64,000 nucleotides of DNA from Elusimicrobia bacterium GWA2_69_24 (GTDB lineage: Bacteria > Elusimicrobiota > Elusimicrobia > UBA1565): contig MGTY01000095.1 of the NCBI GenBank assembly GCA_001799695.1, forward strand, positions 20,461 through 84,460, in the 5' to 3' direction. A program made the translations under genes and the position numbers. The notes below the pieces were generated by a model that worked only from the letters and a program-made list of their open reading frames with translations, had not been told where the DNA came from and ran no database searches. Positions within the stretch are counted from its first letter, which is position 1. Each line of letters opens with the position of its first letter. Below, one piece after another: positions 24,979-32,875 of this stretch.

Positions 24979-26043
24979 ATGGCCCAAGCGACCGAAGTCG
25001 ACCTCAAAGTGCTGCTGACCGACACCTGCAACCGGGGCGGGTCGGACCTCCACCTGCTCCACGGCTACCCCCCCATCCAGCGCGTCGCCTGCGACGTCGT
25101 CCCGATGCCGGGCCAACCCACTCTCACGACGGATACCATTTGGAAGCTCGTGTCGGAGCACTTCGAGGATTACCACAAGGAGACCTTCAAGAAGGAGTGC
25201 CGCGTGAACATCTCCTTCACCGTGGACGGCGTGGGACGCTTCCGGATGAACGTGGCCAAGGCCCAGGGCACGGTCAGCGCCGCCATCCGGGCCATCCCCA
25301 ACAAGATCTATCCCCTCTCGGCGCTCGGCCTGCCGCCCATCGTCGGGACCCTCACCCAGAAGCGCAAGGGCATCATCTTCATCACCGGAGCGACCGGCTC
25401 GGGCAAGAGCACGACCATGGCCGCCATGATGGACCACATCAACAAGGTCGGCGATCCGGGGAAGATCGTGACCATCGAAGACCCCATCGAGTCCCTTTTC
25501 GCCCCCCACAACTGCTTCTTCCTGCAGCGCGAGATCGGGGTGGACACCCCCACCTTCGAGATGGGCATCCAGGACGCCCTGCGCCAGGACCCGGACATCC
25601 TCTGCATCGGGGAGCTCCGCTCGGCGGAGTCCATCACCGCCGCCCTGACCGCGGCGGAGACCGGGCACCTGGTGCTCACGACCCTGCACACCCCCGACGC
25701 GGCCAAGACCGCCCAGCGCATCATCAGCATGTTCCCGGGGGACGAGCAGGAGACCGTGCGGGACCTGCTCTGCACGACGCTGGAGGCGGTCATCAGCCAG
25801 GACCTGCTCCCGCGCGCGGACAAGAAGGGGATGGTCCTCGCCATCGAGGTGCTGCTGGCCACGCCCGCGGTGCGCCAGCTCCTCAAGAAAGGGGACCTCT
25901 CCCAGGTCTACGACATCCTGCAGACCGGCACGAGCCTGGGGATGATCTCGAAGGACGCCTCCATCAAGTCCCTGTTCCAGCGCCAGGTCATCACGCGCGA
26001 GACCGCGCTGTCCGCGATGCGCAACCCGCAGCTCATCTCCTGA
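24979..26043 (+). CDS. PilT/PilU-type twitching ATPase
   Basis: Secretion-superfamily ATPase of 354 aa. Walker A GATGSGKSTTM, Asp box IEDPIE, Walker B region DPDILCIGELRSAES and His box GHLVLTTLHTPDA. PilT-like N-terminal domain; the canonical GEMRD is GELRS here. It powers pilus retraction in type IV pilus systems; the pilus structural genes are not in this window. 3 nt separate it from the next, secreted protein gene. Confidence 0.92.
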   Translation: MAQATEVDLKVLLTDTCNRGGSDLHLLHGYPPIQRVACDVVPMPGQPTLTTDTIWKLVSEHFEDYHKETFKKECRVNISFTVDGVGRFRMNVAKAQGTVSAAIRAIPNKIYPLSALGLPPIVGTLTQKRKGIIFITGATGSGKSTTMAAMMDHINKVGDPGKIVTIEDPIESLFAPHNCFFLQREIGVDTPTFEMGIQDALRQDPDILCIGELRSAESITAALTAAETGHLVLTTLHTPDAAKTAQRIISMFPGDEQETVRDLLCTTLEAVISQDLLPRADKKGMVLAIEVLLATPAVRQLLKKGDLSQVYDILQTGTSLGMISKDASIKSLFQRQVITRETALSAMRNPQLIS

Positions 26044-26046
26044 CGC

Positions 26047-27135
26047 GTGGGCATGCGGCCTAAGACCTCCCTGCTCGCCGCGCTCGGCCTGGCCGCTTGC
26101 GCCTGGGGCGAGCTCCGCGCCGGCAACGTCACCCACTGCCCGCAGGGCGCCCGCCCCGCCCGGACGGTCAACCCGATCCAGCCGTGGGCCTGCATCCTGT
26201 CCGACGAGCGTTACCAGGACGGGATCGACTGTCCGGCCGGCAGCCGCTCGATCACCACCTCCAACGCCCAGGACCCCTTCAAGTGCGCGGTGGACGGCCT
26301 CACCTTGACCCCGCCCCGGGGCATCTGCCCCCCCGGAGAGCAGCCCATCCCCTCGACCGACCCGGGAAGGGCCTTCGATTGCGAACGCGTGGGGAAGGGC
26401 TTCTCCAGCGGGCCGCGCTGCCCGCGCGGGACCCGCCCCCTGCCGACGCCGGGGGCCCTGCAGGCCTTCAAGTGCGTGGCCGGGGAGGGGACCCGAGACG
26501 CCAGCCCCATGCTCCAGCCCCGCTTCGACCAGCCCAAGATCAAGACCGGAGGCGACGCTGCGAAGCCCCCCCCACGCAAGAAGACGGCCCCCCGGGGCGA
26601 ATGCCCGGAGGGCACCACCAAGATCCTGACGGAGAACCCGTTCGAACCCGTGCAGTGCCTCTCCTCCGACTCCACCAAGCGCCTGAAGCGCTTGCGCTAT
26701 CGCAGCTTCAAGGTCCAAGGCCAGCTGAGCTTCCAGTATCCGGACGGCTGGCACCTGACCGACGCCTGGAAGGACGAGCAGCCCTCGATCTACATCATGC
26801 TCGACACGGAACGGGACGGCAAGCCCGTCAGCCTATCCATAAACCGGCACATGCGCAAGGACGCCGACTTCGCCGACCTCGAGACCCGCATCTGGCGGGA
26901 GCAGGACTGGCACGGCTTCAAGCGGGTGGGGAAGACCGAGGTGTCCGGGCGCTCCGCCACGCTCCTGTCGGTCAAGGGCGAGTCCGACCTGGTCTTCGTC
27001 CCCATCGTGAACGGCTACCTCGCCATCGCCTTCAGTTCCCCCACGGACCTCTATGAGGTCTACTCCCCGGCCTTCCGCCGCCTGCTGGACACGCTCAACC
27101 TCGTCGAGAACGACGAGCCGGTGACCACTCCATAA
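26047..27135 (+). CDS. Secreted Cys-repeat protein with PsbP-like C-terminal domain
   Basis: Protein of 362 aa with GTG start (ATG 26053 possible). A signal peptide ends near WGELRAG. Five tandem modules of about 45 aa follow, each C-P-x-G-x(2) ... F/W-x-C: HCPQGARPARTVNPIQPWAC, DCPAGSRSITTSNAQDPFKC, ICPPGEQPIPSTDPGRAFDC, RCPRGTRPLPTPGALQAFKC and ECPEGTTKILTENPFEPVQC. Each likely closes one disulfide. The C-terminal 140 residues (LSFQYPDGWHLTDAW ... SGRSATLLSVKGE) resemble PsbP/DUF1795-type domains. Family of the repeat not recognised. It follows pilT closely and may act at the surface. Confidence 0.8.
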   Translation: MGMRPKTSLLAALGLAACAWGELRAGNVTHCPQGARPARTVNPIQPWACILSDERYQDGIDCPAGSRSITTSNAQDPFKCAVDGLTLTPPRGICPPGEQPIPSTDPGRAFDCERVGKGFSSGPRCPRGTRPLPTPGALQAFKCVAGEGTRDASPMLQPRFDQPKIKTGGDAAKPPPRKKTAPRGECPEGTTKILTENPFEPVQCLSSDSTKRLKRLRYRSFKVQGQLSFQYPDGWHLTDAWKDEQPSIYIMLDTERDGKPVSLSINRHMRKDADFADLETRIWREQDWHGFKRVGKTEVSGRSATLLSVKGESDLVFVPIVNGYLAIAFSSPTDLYEVYSPAFRRLLDTLNLVENDEPVTTP

Positions 27136-27221
27136 GGCCCACGCCCGCGAGGGCCGTTTGCCCGCCGCGGCGGGGACTTCCGGCCCAGGGGCCGACCCCG
27201 GATCCCGGGCATCCTTCGGAT

Positions 27222-29177
27222 ATGCGCTCCACGGTCTCCGCCCTGATAGCGGCCTCCCTGCTGTGGGTGAACGGTCCCCTGCCGGCCTGGGGCAGCGTCG
27301 TCGTCCGGAACGCGGCTCCGGCGGCCGTCGGCAGCATCTCGGGAGCCCAGGCCGGTGCGCTGGCCGTCCTGCAGGGGCCGCTCGCCCCGGACCTCACCCC
27401 CGGCGCCGGCTCCGGGATCCTCTCCGCGGGATCCGGGTCCGTGCTGCTCAGCCCCGCGGCGCCCGCATGGACCCCGGGCTCGCCCCGCTCCGCCGCCGCC
27501 CCTCGCGCGGCCCTGGCTGCGCCGTCCGCCGCCGCGACGCCCGCCCTCCCCGTCTCCCGCCGCTCCCGGACCGCCGTGGCCCCGGAGACCGCGCCCGAGG
27601 CGGGCCGCGAGGAGCCGGGGGGGGCGGTGACCTCGGGCGCCGCGGGGGCGTCACTGCACCGCTTCGAGAAGTCCCGGGAGACCAAGGAGACGCGCGGCCC
27701 CTGCCGCTATGGACCGGCAGCGACCGTGCAAGAGGATGTTCTCCGTACGCACGGCCGCAGCGAGGACCCGGCCGTCGAGTCCTCCCGGCTGGGGACCCTG
27801 TTCGACGGGAACACGGTGCGCAAGTTGGAGGAAGGGACTCCCGTCGAGACCGCGCCCGAGACCGGCGCCCTCCGCAAGACCGCGCTTAGGCTGGTCGCGG
27901 GCAAGGACGTCGCCGGCCGCGCCGCCGCGACAGCCCCGACCCAGCCGGGCACGAAGGAAGACCAAGGGAAGCTTCCCGGCTCGTACTACCTCTACCTGGT
28001 GGGACAGATCCTCTACGCCCTGGGACAGGAAGCATCGACCCTCATCGCCCCCCTCTACGCCTACGCCCAGCAGGGGCTCGCCTTCGCCGTGGCGGGCCAG
28101 GTGGTGGACCTGGTCTCCATCATCCCCGGGAGCATGCTGGGGGGCTGGCTGGTGAAGAAGTTCGGGTCCAAGAAGGTGTACCTGGCCGCCAACCTCGTGC
28201 ATGCCGTCTCCTTCCTCTCCGTGCCCCTGGCCTTCCTGGCGACGGGGTCTTTCTCGACCGTGCACTTCATGGTCTTCAAGGTCCTCTCGGGCCTCATCTA
28301 CGGGACCCTGCGGGGAGTCGCCGAGAAGGAGATCGCGCCGCGGATCGTCGGGCAGGAGAATATGGACCGCCTCAAGAAGGCGGGCTCCATGTTCTACGCC
28401 GCCTTCGAGGTCGCCGAGCTCACGGCGGCCATCGTGACCACGGCCCTCATCGCCTCCATGGGCCTCAACGGCTCCTCCCTGATCATGGGGCTGGTCATGC
28501 TGACCAGCGTCATCCCCATCTCCTTCATCAAGTTCCGCAGCCAGGGCCCGGTGGACGACTCCGACGGCGAGGCCGGCACCGAGAAGAAGCTGCCCCTGGC
28601 GCTGTACCTGCCTTTCATCTTCTCGGTCTGCGTCCACATCCTGCTCTACCAGTTCCTGGCCCCCTTCTTCGCCCTGGAGCTCTTCCACGCCGAAGCGCTC
28701 ACCGCGCAGCTGATCGGCTTCTACACTTTCGGGAGCCTGGCCGTGGCCCTGCTCATGACCTACCTGCCCAAGCTCTCCGCGAAGCTCTCCGAGCGGGGCT
28801 GGTCCGCCGTGGGGATCCTCTCGGCCCTGGCGTTCCTCTGGGGCACCCTGGCCCTGCAGATCCCCGCGCTGACCCTGGGCCTGGCGGCCGTCCTGGGAGT
28901 CGGCCTCACCGGCATGCAGATCCAGTGGCGGGCGGTCTATCAGAAGCGCCTGGCGATGGAGGTCCAGCCCAACGTCTTCAAATGGCTGAGCATCGGAGGC
29001 ATCCTCGCCGCGCTCATCCCCTCCGCCGTGATCCAGGCCGGGATGCTCCTCTCGGTACCCATGCCCTTCCTGCTGACCTTGGTCGCCGCGGGCCTGACCG
29101 CCGCGGCGCTGGGCGTGCCCCTGGCGCTCAAGCTGTGGCAGCGCCTGCGCGGGACCAAGGACCGGAAACCTGCGTAA
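27222..29177 (+). CDS. MFS transporter with long Ala/Pro-rich N-terminal extension
   Basis: Protein of 651 aa. The first 25 residues look like a signal peptide (STVSALIAASLLWVNGPLPA). About 210 low-complexity residues follow, with an inserted 61-bp repeat encoding GPCRYGPAATVQEDVLRTHG. The MFS core starts near residue 245 (YYLYLVGQILYALGQEASTL) with KKFGSKKVYLAAN as the loop 2-3 motif and roughly 12 membrane segments. The substrate is unknown. A cleaved or periplasmic extension on an MFS carrier is unusual; a shorter internal start is possible, but no good candidate is evident before the core. Confidence 0.75.
   Translation: MRSTVSALIAASLLWVNGPLPAWGSVVVRNAAPAAVGSISGAQAGALAVLQGPLAPDLTPGAGSGILSAGSGSVLLSPAAPAWTPGSPRSAAAPRAALAAPSAAATPALPVSRRSRTAVAPETAPEAGREEPGGAVTSGAAGASLHRFEKSRETKETRGPCRYGPAATVQEDVLRTHGRSEDPAVESSRLGTLFDGNTVRKLEEGTPVETAPETGALRKTALRLVAGKDVAGRAAATAPTQPGTKEDQGKLPGSYYLYLVGQILYALGQEASTLIAPLYAYAQQGLAFAVAGQVVDLVSIIPGSMLGGWLVKKFGSKKVYLAANLVHAVSFLSVPLAFLATGSFSTVHFMVFKVLSGLIYGTLRGVAEKEIAPRIVGQENMDRLKKAGSMFYAAFEVAELTAAIVTTALIASMGLNGSSLIMGLVMLTSVIPISFIKFRSQGPVDDSDGEAGTEKKLPLALYLPFIFSVCVHILLYQFLAPFFALELFHAEALTAQLIGFYTFGSLAVALLMTYLPKLSAKLSERGWSAVGILSALAFLWGTLALQIPALTLGLAAVLGVGLTGMQIQWRAVYQKRLAMEVQPNVFKWLSIGGILAALIPSAVIQAGMLLSVPMPFLLTLVAAGLTAAALGVPLALKLWQRLRGTKDRKPA
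27696..27756 (+). repeat. 61-bp in-gene repeat, copy 1
   Basis: Matches 46800-46860 (opposite strand) at 58 of 61 positions. Contains the hairpins CTGCCG/CGGCAG and CGTGC/GCACG. Read here as RGPCRYGPAATVQEDVLRTH within the MFS protein. Confidence 0.85.
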
Positions 29178-29182
29178 TTTAG

Positions 29183-29188
29183 TACCTT
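29183..29188 (+). promoter_or_regulatory. -10 box (TACCTT) of lipoprotein gene
   Basis: 6 nt before GTG 29195; leaderless-type arrangement. Confidence 0.35.
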
Positions 29189-29194
29189 GGCGTC

Positions 29195-29728
29195 GTGAGC
29201 GGAATCCTCCGCCGGGCGCTGCTGCCGCTGGCGGCCGCGGCCCTGGCCGCCTGCCAGGCCAGCCTCCCCTACCAGGGACACCCCAAGTTCTCCTTCGAAT
29301 ATCCGGAGGGCTGGGCGGGGCCCAGCGCCATCGACGACGGAGTCCGCTTCCAGACCCCCGACGGCGCCGTCTGCCTCGAGGCCGCCTATCATCCGGCGGG
29401 CACCAAGGCCTACCGGACCCCGGGCGACTTCAGGCGGACCATGCGGGAGCAGGGGACGACCGCCGACAGCCACATCATCGAAGAAGTGAAGCTCGCCACC
29501 GGGACGGCCTATCAGGTCCTCTTCACGACGCATGAATACGATCCGCGCTATCTGCTCGGGGCCAAGAAGGAGGTCCTCACCACCGCCCTGCTCATGGCTC
29601 CGGACCGCGACGGGATCTTCGTCATGCGCCTCCAGGCGCCGCGGCGGACCTTCGGACGCGTCCTGCGGCACTGGCGTCACGCGCTGAAGACCCTCGCACT
29701 CGAGCCGCCCGCCCTGGCGACCCCCTGA
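29195..29728 (+). CDS. Probable lipoprotein with PsbP/DUF1795-like fold
   Basis: Protein of 177 aa with GTG start. The signal peptide ends in the lipobox LAAC (Cys lipidation site in ALAACQAS). The mature part begins KFSFEYPEGWAGP, the same pattern as the C-terminal domain of the protein at 26047-27135. The lgt gene at 47374 provides the lipidation enzyme. Exact function unknown. Confidence 0.75.
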   Translation: MSGILRRALLPLAAAALAACQASLPYQGHPKFSFEYPEGWAGPSAIDDGVRFQTPDGAVCLEAAYHPAGTKAYRTPGDFRRTMREQGTTADSHIIEEVKLATGTAYQVLFTTHEYDPRYLLGAKKEVLTTALLMAPDRDGIFVMRLQAPRRTFGRVLRHWRHALKTLALEPPALATP

Positions 29729-29739
29729 CGGGAAAATGT

Positions 29740-29745
29740 TATATT
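29740..29745 (+). promoter_or_regulatory. Extended -10 box (TGTTATATT) of DUF502 gene
   Basis: TATATT preceded by TGT, ending 7 nt before ATG 29753; no ribosome-binding site is present. Confidence 0.55.
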
Positions 29746-29752
29746 CATCGGA

Positions 29753-30370
29753 ATGGAAGAGTCGGCCGGGCTCGGACGCCGGATCAAGCGCTATCTCCTG
29801 ACGGGCATCATCATCCTCGCGCCCATCAGCGTGACGCTGATCCTCCTTCTGTGGTTCGTCTCCCTGGTGGACTACGTGGTGGGGCCCATCATCGTGGCCC
29901 TCATCGGCTACCGCATCCCCGGCCTCGGCCTCATCACCGCCTTCTTCGTGGTCTTCCTGACCGGGTTCCTGAGCACCAACATCCTGGGACGGCAGCTCCT
30001 GTTCGTGGTCGAGGAGCTCTTCCTGCACATCCCGGTCCTCAACTTCCTGTACCGGACCGCCAAGCAGATGACCGAGGCCTTCTCCTCCCGGGACAAGATG
30101 CCGTTCAAGAGCCTGGTGATGATCGAGCACCCGGGCCCCGGGGTGCGCAAGTTCGGGTTCCTGACCAACCACGTGCGTCTGGAGGCTGCGGGCGGCCCGG
30201 GAGAGGAAGTCGCGGTCGTCTATGTGCCCACCAACCACCTGTATCTCGGGGAGATCGTCCTGGTGCAGGCCGACAAGGTGACGGAGATGGGGCTGACGGG
30301 ACCGGAAGGCATCCAGTTCTTCCTTTCCGCCGGGGCTTCCCTGCCCCGGGTCCTTACAAAGCGATGTTGA
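29753..30370 (+). CDS. DUF502 membrane protein
   Basis: Protein of 205 aa with two membrane helices near the N terminus (YLLTGIIILAPISVTLILLL; LGLITAFFVVFLTGFLS) and family motifs HIPVLNFLYRTAKQMTEAF, then FKSLVMIEHPGPG and VVYVPTNHLYLGE. The domain family is widespread in bacteria and plants with no settled biochemical role. Its 3' end overlaps the convergent outer-membrane gene by 17 nt. Confidence 0.88.
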   Translation: MEESAGLGRRIKRYLLTGIIILAPISVTLILLLWFVSLVDYVVGPIIVALIGYRIPGLGLITAFFVVFLTGFLSTNILGRQLLFVVEELFLHIPVLNFLYRTAKQMTEAFSSRDKMPFKSLVMIEHPGPGVRKFGFLTNHVRLEAAGGPGEEVAVVYVPTNHLYLGEIVLVQADKVTEMGLTGPEGIQFFLSAGASLPRVLTKRC

Positions 30371-32003
30371 GGGTCAGCGAAGTCCGGTTGTCCCGGTAAT
30401 CGAAATCGTCGGCGAAGCGCGAGTGGCGCTGGAGCCGCTGGTAGGACAACCCGACGTTCAGCCAGGGCCGTATCTTGTAGGCGAGGCCCGCGCTCCCGGA
30501 ATAGACGTCGTCGCGCCGATTGGCCGTCTTCCCGCCCCGGGTCGAGGCCTCCGGATAGCGGTCGGTCTCGAAGCTCCCGTCCGCGGTCAGGCGCAGCTTC
30601 CGGTAGTCGTGGGTCGCCCCCAGGCCGAGGCTCGACGCGACGTAGTAGCGGTTGCGCGCCGCGTCGAAGGTGGTCTCCTGCACGCTGCGGGCGGCCGAGA
30701 AGCGCAGGTCCGTCCGGCGCGCCAGCTTGTAGCCCAGCCGGATGGAGGTCAGCAGGTTGACGATCTCCTTGTCCCCCCCCGCGGGTGCGGCGTCGTAGCG
30801 CCGGAACTGCAGGTCCGCCTGGGCCCGCCCGGTGAGCTTGGAGGTGAGCCGGCCGTCGATGCCCGCTCCGGCCGAGTGGGACTTGGAATGGTTCTGCGCC
30901 CCGGCGGAATAGTGGATGGCCTCCCGGCGGTAGGCCAGGAAGAGCCGGGTCTTGGGCTGCAGCCGGATCCCGGCCTCGAACCCCGCGGAGAGCTCGTAGC
31001 GGTTCAAGGACGAGGCCAGGGCGTCGTTGAGGTAGCGGTGCATCCGGTGGCGCCCGTCCAGGCCGAACACGAAGAGCCGGCTGCGCGCCACGGAGACCCG
31101 GCCGCCGACCTCGTTCTCGAAGCGCCGCTGGCGGGCGACCAGCTCGCTGAACGCCGGGTCCTCCGTGTTCTTGTAGGAGTCCCACACGCGCCAGTCCGTC
31201 CCCCGCCGGCCGGTCTGGGCGTAGGCCAGGTCCACGTACTGGTCCACCGCGTTGTTGGCGCGGGGCTGGGATGTGTAATTCACCAGTTTGGCCTTGTAGT
31301 CGAGCTCCAGCCGCTGGCGGCGGCTGAAGGGCATGGCGAGCTTGGACCCGAGGACGTTGGTGGTGATCCAGGAGCCGCGCACGCCGCCGCCCACCCGGCT
31401 TCCGTCGGCCTTGTCCGGGGGCACGAGGTAGATGTTGTCGTCGTAGGTCTGGGTGAGGCCGTAGTAGGGGTGCAGGTCGATCACGTAGCGCATGTCCGGG
31501 GTCTTGAACTCGGCAAGCTTGGACACGCCGGCGGCGATGGCCTGGAGGGGGTCCCATTCCTTCGCGACCGCGGCCGGGGGCGCCGGGACCGCGGGGGCTC
31601 CGGTGACCTTGCCCGCGTCCGGGCCGGTGAGGGCCATGATGCGGCCGGCCGTCGCGGCCGCCGCGGCTCCGGAGGGCGGAGTCACCGGCATTTCTCCGGA
31701 GTGGACCAGGACCTCGGCCCGGCCGTCGGAAAGCAGGTAGGTGAAGCTGTCGCCCTGGTCCGCGCGCAATGTGGTCCCGCCCGAGAGGAGGGTCGCGTCG
31801 CCCTGGAGCACGGTCACCTGGACGCCGCGGGGGATGGCGTAGCCGGGGAGGTCGGGCTTGAGATGGATGAGCTGTCCGCCCACCTGCAGGTCGAGGGTAT
31901 CCTGGAAGCCGATCACCAGGAGCGCCGGCCCGTCGACGGGCGGCTGGGCGGACGCCGCGCCCGGGGCGGTCAGGAGAGCGAGAGCGAGGCCGAGTCTGTT
32001 CAT
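30354..32003 (-). CDS. Outer-membrane beta-barrel (BBP2-type) with FecR-like N-terminal domain
   Basis: Protein of 549 aa with a signal peptide ending SAQ. Residues 25-110 look FecR/LPS-assembly-like (GDATLLSGGTTLRADQGDSF). From about 150 onward a 16-20-strand barrel of the BBP2/putative polysaccharide-export type follows (YYGLTQTYDDNIYL; LRLTADGSFETDRYPE; NVGLSYQRLQR). Such barrels often export exopolysaccharide. It is the last gene of the giant-kinase operon, overlapping the LysM gene by ATGA. Confidence 0.8.
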   Translation of the reverse strand: MNRLGLALALLTAPGAASAQPPVDGPALLVIGFQDTLDLQVGGQLIHLKPDLPGYAIPRGVQVTVLQGDATLLSGGTTLRADQGDSFTYLLSDGRAEVLVHSGEMPVTPPSGAAAAATAGRIMALTGPDAGKVTGAPAVPAPPAAVAKEWDPLQAIAAGVSKLAEFKTPDMRYVIDLHPYYGLTQTYDDNIYLVPPDKADGSRVGGGVRGSWITTNVLGSKLAMPFSRRQRLELDYKAKLVNYTSQPRANNAVDQYVDLAYAQTGRRGTDWRVWDSYKNTEDPAFSELVARQRRFENEVGGRVSVARSRLFVFGLDGRHRMHRYLNDALASSLNRYELSAGFEAGIRLQPKTRLFLAYRREAIHYSAGAQNHSKSHSAGAGIDGRLTSKLTGRAQADLQFRRYDAAPAGGDKEIVNLLTSIRLGYKLARRTDLRFSAARSVQETTFDAARNRYYVASSLGLGATHDYRKLRLTADGSFETDRYPEASTRGGKTANRRDDVYSGSAGLAYKIRPWLNVGLSYQRLQRHSRFADDFDYRDNRTSLTLNIAL

Positions 32004-32875
32004 CGCACGAAGGCCGGCACCACCAGTTTCTGTCCCGGGGTCAATTCCCCGCCTCTCTGGAGCCGTTCGCGGTTGGCTTCATAGAGTTCGCTCCAACGGT
32101 CCGCTTCGCCGTACACCTTGATGGCGATGCTGCGCAGCGTCTCTCCGGGCTGGACCACATGGATCCCCACCTCGGAGGCCTCCGACTGCGGTCCCTTCTC
32201 TAAGGATACCCGATCCTGCATGGCCTTTTCCAATTGGTCGAGCCGGCGCTTGGCCTGCTCCGCCTCCTGTTTGGCCTTGAGCGCCTCTTCCTTCACCATG
32301 GCCAGGTCGCGCTGCACGAATTCGGCCGGAACCTGAGCGGCGGCCGAAGACGGAACGGCGCCCACCGGGGCCGGGGCCGGGGCCGGGGCGGCTGGAGCGG
32401 GGACCGGAGCCGGCGCCGCGACGGGGACCGTGATGGGGGCGGCGGCAGGGGTCGGAGCCGGAGCGACGACCGGAGCCGTCGCCGGCGCGACGCCGACCGG
32501 CGGAGCCGCGGGCGCGCCGGAAACCGAGGATTCCCGCACCGTGGCGGACCAGCCCGTCCCGGGCGGGGGCTCGATGCCGAACCGGTGCGAGCGGCCCGCC
32601 AGCCCCTCCGGGAGCGGCAGGCGGTCGCCCATGACGGCGGAGAACTCCCCGTTCTGGACGGCGACGTAGCGCCCCTCCTCCCAGAGCAGGCTGCCCGCGC
32701 CGCCGGCGTCCCAGACCCGGAAGAAGAGCAGGAAGGTCCCGTTCTGGGGACGCCCGGCGCCGTCCTTCAGCTCGCCGCGGCACTGCAGGAGTTCCGCCCG
32801 CAGGGGAGCCGCCAGCAGGACCAAGGCGAGGACCCAGAAGCCGCAACGCGGAGCGCCGGGAAGCCGGGTTCTCAT
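32000..32875 (-). CDS. LysM-domain periplasmic protein
   Basis: Protein of 291 aa: signal peptide, an N-terminal beta domain (LLQCRGELKDGAGRPQNGTF, VWDAGG..LLWEEGRYVAV), a Pro/Ala linker of about 60 residues, a short coiled coil (VKEEALKAKQEAEQAKRRLD), and a C-terminal LysM (about 240-288: HVVQPGETLRSIAIKVYGEA, then LTPGQKLVVP). LysM binds peptidoglycan, so the protein likely links the cell wall to the co-encoded outer-membrane barrel. ATGA overlaps with both neighbours. Confidence 0.85.
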   Translation of the reverse strand: MRTRLPGAPRCGFWVLALVLLAAPLRAELLQCRGELKDGAGRPQNGTFLLFFRVWDAGGAGSLLWEEGRYVAVQNGEFSAVMGDRLPLPEGLAGRSHRFGIEPPPGTGWSATVRESSVSGAPAAPPVGVAPATAPVVAPAPTPAAAPITVPVAAPAPVPAPAAPAPAPAPVGAVPSSAAAQVPAEFVQRDLAMVKEEALKAKQEAEQAKRRLDQLEKAMQDRVSLEKGPQSEASEVGIHVVQPGETLRSIAIKVYGEADRWSELYEANRERLQRGGELTPGQKLVVPAFVR

